NCBI GenBank assembly: GCA_021790855.1
Contig: JAJYFP010000048.1
Span: 1 to 5,854, forward strand
Direction of reading: 5' to 3'
DNA length: 5,854 nucleotides
Origin: Actinomycetes bacterium
GTDB lineage: Bacteria > Actinomycetota > Acidimicrobiia > Acidimicrobiales > Acidimicrobiaceae
How positions within the stretch are numbered: the first letter of the stretch is position 1; every line of letters starts with the position of its first letter. Positions 1 to 4,576 of this stretch are shown piece by piece. The notes beneath the pieces are model-generated. The model was not told the origin of the DNA. It saw nothing but the letters and a program-made list of their open reading frames with translations, and ran no database searches. A program made the position numbers and the translations under genes.

Positions 1-291
1 TCTGGCGTTCTCTTGAAGCTTTCTGTTAGCTTCTAAATGGGAGAGATCTTGATTATCTATCCCCTCCGACGGCTGTTGCCATTGAGATAAAGCGTATACA
101 TAAAGGGATGCGCTGACATCTTGGCGAGGTTCCCGGCCTTGGATGTGAAGTAAGTAAATAGCTGAAGTCGTCGTGTCTCGGTGAGAGGGTACTGTCCTTT
201 AGTGCGGTGATAAATCGCTACTTACGCATATGGTGAATGCATAGTTGTATTTAAAGGCATATAGCTGTTCATACCATTTGGAGTGCGGGCA
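1..291. other. No supported gene; start-less minus-strand open frame at left edge
   Basis: I see no convincing gene, tRNA or rRNA in this stretch. All three plus-strand frames are closed within the first 40 bases. On the minus strand one frame is free of stops from 198 down to 1 (66 codons, entered just after a stop at 199-201), but it contains no ATG, GTG or TTG. It could be the 5' part of a decayed gene lying to the left, or chance, since a 66-codon gap is not rare when several frames are examined. The part nearest 291 is the 3' flank of the leftward DUF664 gene. It shows only weak hairpins (for example GCAT/ATGC arms at 226-229 and 237-240) and no T-run, so I do not call a terminator. Confidence 0.4.
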
Positions 292-861
292 CTAATATCC
301 CGTCTGTCCGTCGATTCGTTCTCTAAGAAGATCAGCATGGCCATTGTGGCGTGCATACTCTTCAATCATATGTAGATAGATCCAACGAATATTTAAAGAC
401 TCGGATGTATCTCTACGACTTAGCACCTTTTGCTCTAGGGTCTTATCCGCTACTGCCTCTTTAGCGGCTTGGATCTCACTTAAATAGGCCTCTAGGTTAC
501 CTTTTGAATCTGCAGTCTCCAGTTCATTAAAGTCGGCGCCGGTCTGAAGTGGATCATAGGGAAACTCTAGGTTTTGCTGGTCGGCGTGCATCCTAAACCA
601 CCAGCGTTCAACCTCTGTCATGTGACGAACTAGTCCTAGCAACGACAAAGAAGAGGGAGGCACCGCCCGTTCTTTCAGCTTATCTGACGTTAGTCCAGCG
701 CACTTCAGCAGGAGTGTTGCTCGATGGTAGTCCAACCACTCCTCTAAAGCTATGCGTTCTTGTGACTGATGGGACGGTCTTTGTCGCTCCACCTGTGGCG
801 CGGTCCAAGGTCTCTCCTGTACCGATTCCTTCGGTGTTAGAGTTAGATCTGGCTTGCTCAT
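292..861 (-). CDS. DUF664 / DinB-superfamily protein
   Basis: This is a 189-residue soluble protein of the DUF664 branch of the DinB/YfiT-like four-helix bundle superfamily. Members are putative metal-dependent enzymes, often thought to act in thiol-linked transfer or detoxification reactions; the substrate here cannot be told. Recognisable blocks are 'EEWLDYHRATLLLKCAGL' (residues 40-57), 'SLLGLVRHMTEVERWWF' (73-89) and 'RWIYLHMIEEYARHNGHAD' (159-177), followed by the family's usual end 'LLRERIDGQTGY'. Candidate metal-ligand histidines are H80, H164, H172 and H175. Homology to typical members begins near W19 (WTAPQVERQRP), so about 18 N-terminal residues form an extra tail. No start codon lies between M1 and that point, and a promoter-like -10 element sits exactly where a leaderless ATG at 861 would need it. 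No Shine-Dalgarno is seen. The gene is divergent from the dap operon and probably functionally unrelated to it. Family assignment is firm; function is not. Confidence 0.88.
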   Translation of the reverse strand: MSKPDLTLTPKESVQERPWTAPQVERQRPSHQSQERIALEEWLDYHRATLLLKCAGLTSDKLKERAVPPSSLSLLGLVRHMTEVERWWFRMHADQQNLEFPYDPLQTGADFNELETADSKGNLEAYLSEIQAAKEAVADKTLEQKVLSRRDTSESLNIRWIYLHMIEEYARHNGHADLLRERIDGQTGY

Positions 862-876
862 GGATAAAGCTTATCA
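862..876 (-). promoter_or_regulatory. Candidate leaderless promoter of the DUF664 gene
   Basis: Read on the minus strand, TG-A-TAAGCT (876 to 868) is an extended -10 element fitting the actinobacterial TANNNT pattern. Six bases (867-862) separate it from the ATG at 861, so transcription would start at or next to the A of the start codon. A -35 match is poor (ATGAAC at 896-891, 17-bp spacing). No purine-rich ribosome site precedes the ATG, which fits a leaderless mRNA. The same bases contain a small inverted repeat, GATAA-AGC-TTATC at 863-875, which could be chance or a binding half-site pair. This is inferred from sequence spacing only. Confidence 0.5.
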
Positions 877-953
877 GGGACCCTAACGTGGTTCATGTTT
901 TATACTTAGTCTTCAACTGATAAGTGTATGTAACTACGAAAGGTGGTACTGTC

Positions 954-1055
954 TAGATTAAACGTGGACGGCTCCCTTTGTGTTCTATCTTAAGATCTGC
1001 TATGTGGAGTAGGTAATCTCCAGAGATCTCATAGGTGTGATCCTGAGTCGTTACC
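954..1055 (+). other. Possible alternative leader upstream of dapB
   Basis: TAGATT at 954-959 sits in the 8-base word CTAGATTA (953-960), which recurs exactly at the proposed dapB -10 (1097-1104). If it were also a -10 element, a transcript starting near 966 would carry a leader of about 145 nt. That leader could fold a TGGAG/CTCCA hairpin (1005-1009 with 1018-1022, 8-nt loop TAGGTAAT). Alternatively, GGTAA from that loop (1012-1016) could pair with TTACC (1051-1055). The palindrome GAGATCTC lies at 1023-1030. I could not match this stretch to the lysine riboswitch consensus, and the only tiny reading frame (GTG 964 to TAA 993) has no lysine codons. Regulatory meaning is speculative. Confidence 0.2.
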
Positions 1056-1069
1056 AGGTTTTCTCTGTC

Positions 1070-1085
1070 AGTTGCGATAGCAACT
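1070..1085 (+). promoter_or_regulatory. Perfect palindrome in the dapB promoter region (candidate operator)
   Basis: AGTTGC-GATA-GCAACT is a perfect 6-bp inverted repeat with a 4-base centre. If dapB transcription begins at its GTG (1110), the palindrome spans about -40 to -25 and so covers the expected -35 region, a classic place for a repressor site. It could also fold as an RNA hairpin in a longer transcript. The following CTATTTGTTT is T-rich but interrupted, and no rightward gene lies upstream to be ended, so a terminator is less likely. The bound protein, if any, is unknown. Confidence 0.4.
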
Positions 1086-1097
1086 CTATTTGTTTAC

Positions 1098-1110
1098 TAG
1101 ATTAGGTGTG
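1098..1110 (+). promoter_or_regulatory. Candidate leaderless promoter of dapB
   Basis: TAGATT at 1098-1103 fits the actinobacterial -10 pattern TANNNT and lies exactly 6 bases before the GTG at 1110, so the start codon would be the first transcribed codon. An in-frame TAG at 1098-1100 rules out any start further upstream. The only purine-rich run (AGG at 1104-1106) is too close to the GTG to act as a ribosome site. No good -35 is present at the normal distance; TTGCGA at 1072-1077 matches 4 of 6 bases but with a 20-bp gap. The spacing equals that of the divergent DUF664 promoter. Confidence 0.55.
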
Positions 1111-1952
1111 TGAAAGTAGCGGTAGTTGGCGCCGGGGGTGCCATGGGTTCAACGGTATGTCGTACAGTGATCGAACAAAGTGGAATGACGCTGGTTGCTG
1201 CTGTCGACCCCAAGATGGCTGGGATCGATTTTTATCAAGTTACAGGAGTGAAGGCTACTGGCATTGAGGTTGTGGGAGATGTTAGCGTACTCCCAATGCT
1301 TGGTGTAGACGTGGTCGTTGACTTTACCAACGCGGAGGCTGCGCGACGAAACCTCCTATTTTTTGCTGAGAAGAAGATTCGCTGCGTTGTTGGAACTACT
1401 GGATTTTCTTCGGCTGACATCACCGTTTTCCAAGAGGCCTTTGCAAGGGAGAAAGTTGGGGCGATCTTGGCTTCTAACTTCTCCATTGGTGCTGTATTGA
1501 TGATGAAGTTCGCTGCGTTGGCGGCGGGATTTTTTGACTCAGCCGAGATTGTGGAGATGCACCATGAGCGAAAAGTTGACGCTCCCTCTGGCACTGCTAT
1601 TGAAACGGCGAGGGCTATCGGTGAGGTGAGAGAACGCATCGGTAAGGACTTTATTGAAGATCCTACGACGAGAGAGACGCTTTCAGCTGCTAGAGGAGCT
1701 CAAGGTGGTTCTAATATACGCATCCACTCGCTCCGGACCGTGGGAGCTGTCGCTCACCAGGAGGTTATCTTTGGCGCTATTGGTCAGTCACTTAGTCTAC
1801 GGCACGACTCCTATGACCGTTCGTCTTTCATGCCTGGAGTGGTGATGGCGCTAAATGAGGTATTTTCGATCGACTCCCTAAAACTTGGCATCGACTGGAT
1901 AGTGCATCGAGAGCTTAATGACTTTTTTGATTCGAAGAGAGGAGAGAGATAG
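1110..1952 (+). CDS. dapB: 4-hydroxy-tetrahydrodipicolinate reductase
   Basis: DapB is the cytoplasmic NAD(P)H-dependent enzyme that reduces the product of DapA to tetrahydrodipicolinate in the lysine/meso-diaminopimelate pathway. The 280 residues begin with a Rossmann nucleotide-binding motif, VGAGGAMG (residues 6-13), with an acidic residue after the second strand (D33). Then come VGTTG (94-98) and ASNFSIG (121-127). The catalytic signature is EMHHERKVDAPSGTA (149-163), with the histidine pair H151/H152 and lysine K155 of the E. coli H159/H160/K163 set. The block 'AHQEVIFG' to 'RHDSYDRSSFMPGV' (215-244) is the actinobacterial type. At 280 residues it is somewhat longer than the mycobacterial enzyme (about 245) and close to E. 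coli DapB (273); it ends in a charged tail, DSKRGER. The GTG start is fixed by an upstream stop and points to leaderless translation. It is the first gene of the operon and its stop overlaps the dapA start by one base. Confidence 0.96.
   Translation: MKVAVVGAGGAMGSTVCRTVIEQSGMTLVAAVDPKMAGIDFYQVTGVKATGIEVVGDVSVLPMLGVDVVVDFTNAEAARRNLLFFAEKKIRCVVGTTGFSSADITVFQEAFAREKVGAILASNFSIGAVLMMKFAALAAGFFDSAEIVEMHHERKVDAPSGTAIETARAIGEVRERIGKDFIEDPTTRETLSAARGAQGGSNIRIHSLRTVGAVAHQEVIFGAIGQSLSLRHDSYDRSSFMPGVVMALNEVFSIDSLKLGIDWIVHRELNDFFDSKRGER
1938..1948 (+). promoter_or_regulatory. Ribosome binding site of dapA inside the dapB end
   Basis: The purine run AGAGGAGAGAG within the last dapB codons places a GGAG core (1941-1944) 7 bases before the dapA GTG at 1952. 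Together with the one-base TAG/GTG overlap it supports the GTG start and suggests that dapA translation is coupled to termination of dapB. A nearby ATG at 1956 is in another frame and is not an alternative. Confidence 0.7.
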
Positions 1953-2884
1953 TGGATGTATCCTTTGGTTCATTGATTACAGCAGTGGCTACTCCATTTG
2001 ACGACAGTGGAGAGGTTGACTTTGGGGCATTTGAGGAACTTGTCGCTTGGTTGATTGACCACGGATCCGATGGTGTCGTGGTAAGCGGCTCAACCGGTGA
2101 GTCCGCAACGCTGTCCGATAAGGAGAAGATCGAGCTTTTTCGTGTAGCAAAAAGAGCTGCACCTAAAGGATATGTTTTGGCTGGCGCAACTACTAACGCT
2201 ACTAAACACTCTTTAGAGCTAGTCAAAGAGGCAGAAGGTGTCGGGGTAGATGGCATACTTGCAGTAACGCCGTACTATAACCGCCCTTGTCAAGATGGTC
2301 TCATTGCACACTTTTCGGCGATACTTGCCTCTACCAAACTCCCTGTGATTCTCTACGATATTCCCATAAGAACGGGCCGTAAGATCGACCATAAAACCGT
2401 TGTGGAACTCAAGGATCGCCACAGCAATCTTTATGGATTGAAAGACGCTAGCCAGACTCCGGGACAGGCTGCGGCTCTTTTGAGAGAGTGTAGTGGAGGC
2501 ATCTCTTTGTTCTCTGGTGATGACTCGCTGACGCTACCGCTTCTTGCGGTAGGTGGAGTCGGTGTGATCTCGGTCGCATCTCACTGGGCTTCGCCGGTGT
2601 TTGAAGCGATGATCGACTCCTTCAAAGCGGGGGACGTTAAACGTGCGGCCCAACTTAACCAAGCTCTTGTGCCTTCCTATAGCTTTCAAAGTCAAGAGAA
2701 AGCTCCAAATCCAACTCCGCTAAAGGCAGTGCTTGAGGTTATGGGACTCTGTAAGGGTATCTGTCGCTCTCCAATGCTAGATCCTCAAGACGATCTGAAG
2801 AAAGAAGCTAGATCCTTGATAGAGGCTTTAGTTAATGAAGCTCAATACCTAGGAGTCAAGTTGGATGAAAGTTGGGATCTATAA
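1952..2884 (+). CDS. dapA: 4-hydroxy-tetrahydrodipicolinate synthase
   Basis: DapA is a cytoplasmic TIM-barrel class I aldolase that condenses pyruvate with aspartate 4-semialdehyde, the first committed step of lysine/diaminopimelate synthesis. Its 310 residues match the usual length (about 290-310). Landmarks are GSTGES (46-51), TPYYNRP (106-112) with Y109 equivalent to E. coli Y107, YDIPIRTG (135-142) with Y135 and the carboxylate-binding arginine R140 equivalent to R138, and the Schiff-base lysine K164 in YGLKDAS (161-167). SGDDSLTLPLLAVGGVGVISVASH (188-211) and 'PNPTPLKAVLEVMGL' (252-266) complete the family pattern. One oddity is S47 (TCA at 2090-2092) where the catalytic threonine T44 of E. 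coli stands; GSTGE is also the form in N-acetylneuraminate lyase. The tyrosines, R140 and the dapB neighbour still make DapA by far the best call. The start is supported by a GGAG site 7 nt upstream. Confidence 0.95.
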   Translation: MDVSFGSLITAVATPFDDSGEVDFGAFEELVAWLIDHGSDGVVVSGSTGESATLSDKEKIELFRVAKRAAPKGYVLAGATTNATKHSLELVKEAEGVGVDGILAVTPYYNRPCQDGLIAHFSAILASTKLPVILYDIPIRTGRKIDHKTVVELKDRHSNLYGLKDASQTPGQAAALLRECSGGISLFSGDDSLTLPLLAVGGVGVISVASHWASPVFEAMIDSFKAGDVKRAAQLNQALVPSYSFQSQEKAPNPTPLKAVLEVMGLCKGICRSPMLDPQDDLKKEARSLIEALVNEAQYLGVKLDESWDL

Positions 2885-2886
2885 CT

Positions 2887-4545
2887 GTGTCAAGTACCCC
2901 TGTTGAGGTTGGGTTTTTAGGTGGATTAGGAGAGATCGGAAGGAACTGTGCCTTTATCCGTCAAGATGATGCGATCTTGATAGTTGACTGTGGTCTTATG
3001 TTTCCTAACGAAGATATGCCGGGTGTGGATCTAGTCTTACCGGACTTCTCCTATCTCTATGAGAATAAGGACAAAGTTGTAGGCTGTGTACTTACTCATG
3101 GACATGAAGATCATACCGGTGGTCTGTCGTATCTACTTAGGGAACTCAACTTAGACCTGTATGGGTCTGAGTTGACCATAAGCTTTGCAACGAACCGGAT
3201 CGAAGAGGCCGGGCTCATGAGTAGGTGTCGTACACATGTCGTAAGCGACGGAGAGGTTATAGACGTGGGTCCGTTTTCGGTGGAGTTTGTTCCTGTGACT
3301 CACTCTGTTCCATCCTCTTTTGCTTTAGCAATAACGACTGCACAAGGAGTGATCTTCCATACCGGAGACTTCAAGTTAGATCTCACGCCTTTCGACGAGC
3401 GAAAGACAGACATAGCGCGCATCGGTGCGTTAGGGTCCGCTGGAGTTGCACTGTTACTCTCTGACTCTACAAACGCGGAAGAGAGTGGTTACAGCGACTC
3501 AGAGACATCGGTTCGTCCGGCTCTTGAGAGTGTCTTTGATGCCAACGTCGATAAACGCATCGTGGTGGCGTGTTTTGCCTCGCACATACATCGAATTAGT
3601 CAGGTGATTGAGGTTGCCCAGCAAAGAGGACGGCAGGTCTTTACACTTGGGCGCTCTATGGCTAAAAATGTTAGTTTGGGAGTCAAGCAAGGAATGATCG
3701 ACTTGAAAGGTGGTCAGATAAGAGACATCGAGAGCGTTTCAGACTTTAAGGACCCGGAGATCTGCGTACTATCAACCGGATCTCAGGGAGAGCCATTTTC
3801 GGCTCTTTCTCTTATGGCCTCTGGAGAGTCTCGCTGGATGAAGGTTGGAGATAACGACGTCGTTGTTATTAGTGCAGACATTATTCCAGGAAATGAGAGT
3901 GCCGTCGGCAAAGTTATCGACCACCTCTACAGAAGAGGAGCACTTGTAGTGCATCCGGGTGTTGCCCACGTGCACGCCTCGGGACACGCAAAGAGGTCTG
4001 AACTTCTTACTATGTTGAACTTGACGACTCCAAAGGCTTTCGTGCCAGTCCATGGAGAGTTTAGACATCTGGTCAATCACGCCAAGTTAGCTATTTCGAG
4101 TGGCGTCGATCCTGATCGAGTTTTACTTGCTGAAGACGGCGATGTCGTGATCCTAGATGAAAAGGGTGTTCACTACGGTGAAGAGGTTCCTGCAGGGTAC
4201 CTTTACGTAGACGGTATTGTAGGTGGAGTAGCCCACGGCGTACTCCGGGATCGTCGAGTGCTCTCAGAAGAGGGTGTCGTTGTGGTATCTGTCACCGTCG
4301 ACCTAAACGCTCGACAGCTCGTTGCAGAGCCCGAGATAGCTACTCGTGGATGGGTTGAACAAGGTGACGGAGCTGTCTTGTTAGAGCTTTCTAAGGAAGC
4401 TGAGGCCGCTGTGGTTCGAGCACTGACGCAGGGAAGCAAAGATATTGATACGCTAAAAAAGACGATTCGAGGGGCGGTTGGTAAGAAGATTTCGACGTTG
4501 ACCAAGCGGAAGCCAATGGTGATTCCAGTCGTTACTGAGATCTGA
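2887..4545 (+). CDS. rnj: Ribonuclease J (MBL/beta-CASP)
   Basis: RNase J is a zinc-dependent 5'-3' exo- and endoribonuclease in mRNA decay and rRNA maturation. From the GTG at 2887 the protein has 552 residues, normal for the family. The metallo-beta-lactamase part shows HGHEDHTGG (71-79: H71, H73, D75, H76), H139 in PVTHSVP and D161 in HTGDFK. The beta-CASP part shows SDSTN (192-196), LSTGSQGEP (295-303) and HVHASGHA (361-368), then PVHGEFRHL (387-395) with a probable metal ligand H389. A C-terminal domain follows from about 440 to the end. All catalytic positions I can check are intact. Start choice: GTG 2887 lies 2 nt after the dapA stop with a weak GGGA 9 nt upstream; TTG 2872, in frame and 5 codons earlier, would overlap dapA by 13 nt. 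Family conservation begins at VEVGFLGGLGEIG, after both starts, so GTG is preferred but not proven. Translation is probably coupled to dapA. Confidence 0.95.
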   Translation: MSSTPVEVGFLGGLGEIGRNCAFIRQDDAILIVDCGLMFPNEDMPGVDLVLPDFSYLYENKDKVVGCVLTHGHEDHTGGLSYLLRELNLDLYGSELTISFATNRIEEAGLMSRCRTHVVSDGEVIDVGPFSVEFVPVTHSVPSSFALAITTAQGVIFHTGDFKLDLTPFDERKTDIARIGALGSAGVALLLSDSTNAEESGYSDSETSVRPALESVFDANVDKRIVVACFASHIHRISQVIEVAQQRGRQVFTLGRSMAKNVSLGVKQGMIDLKGGQIRDIESVSDFKDPEICVLSTGSQGEPFSALSLMASGESRWMKVGDNDVVVISADIIPGNESAVGKVIDHLYRRGALVVHPGVAHVHASGHAKRSELLTMLNLTTPKAFVPVHGEFRHLVNHAKLAISSGVDPDRVLLAEDGDVVILDEKGVHYGEEVPAGYLYVDGIVGGVAHGVLRDRRVLSEEGVVVVSVTVDLNARQLVAEPEIATRGWVEQGDGAVLLELSKEAEAAVVRALTQGSKDIDTLKKTIRGAVGKKISTLTKRKPMVIPVVTEI

Positions 4546-4560
4546 CGAAGAAGTTAAAAG

Positions 4561-4567
4561 AAAGGAG
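4561..4567 (+). promoter_or_regulatory. Ribosome binding site deciding the TTG start of ftsK
   Basis: AAAGGAG, a strong match to the 16S rRNA 3' end, ends 9 bases before TTG at 4577 in the 31-nt rnj-ftsK gap. It is the best ribosome site in the window. No ATG or GTG lies in the correct frame near it, so it selects the TTG. No hairpin with a T-run appears in the gap, which favours read-through from rnj. Confidence 0.7.
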
Positions 4568-4576
4568 CGCCTACCT

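Noticed and set aside
714..920. Plus-strand open frame opposite the DUF664 gene
   Set aside because: It overlaps the antisense of a clearly conserved gene and has no recognisable family pattern.
964..993. Nine-codon leader peptide
   Set aside because: It has no lysine codons, no ribosome site, and starts only 4 nt after a hypothetical -10 element, so it would likely not be transcribed whole.
1070..1095. Intrinsic terminator upstream of dapB
   Set aside because: The stem is perfect but short and moderate in G+C, the following T-tract is broken by C, A and G, and no rightward gene lies upstream to be terminated.
922..1109. Lysine riboswitch
   Set aside because: The position before dapB made it worth checking, but I could not recognise the conserved L-box core or its multi-helix layout.
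1235..1639. Minus-strand open frame of 134 codons inside dapB
   Set aside because: It is a shadow of a well-conserved dapB; composition is Ser/Thr/Ala-rich as expected from antisense of this codon use.
4203..4505. Minus-strand open frame of 100 codons inside rnj
   Set aside because: Thr/Ser-rich antisense shadow of the conserved RNase J C-terminal region.
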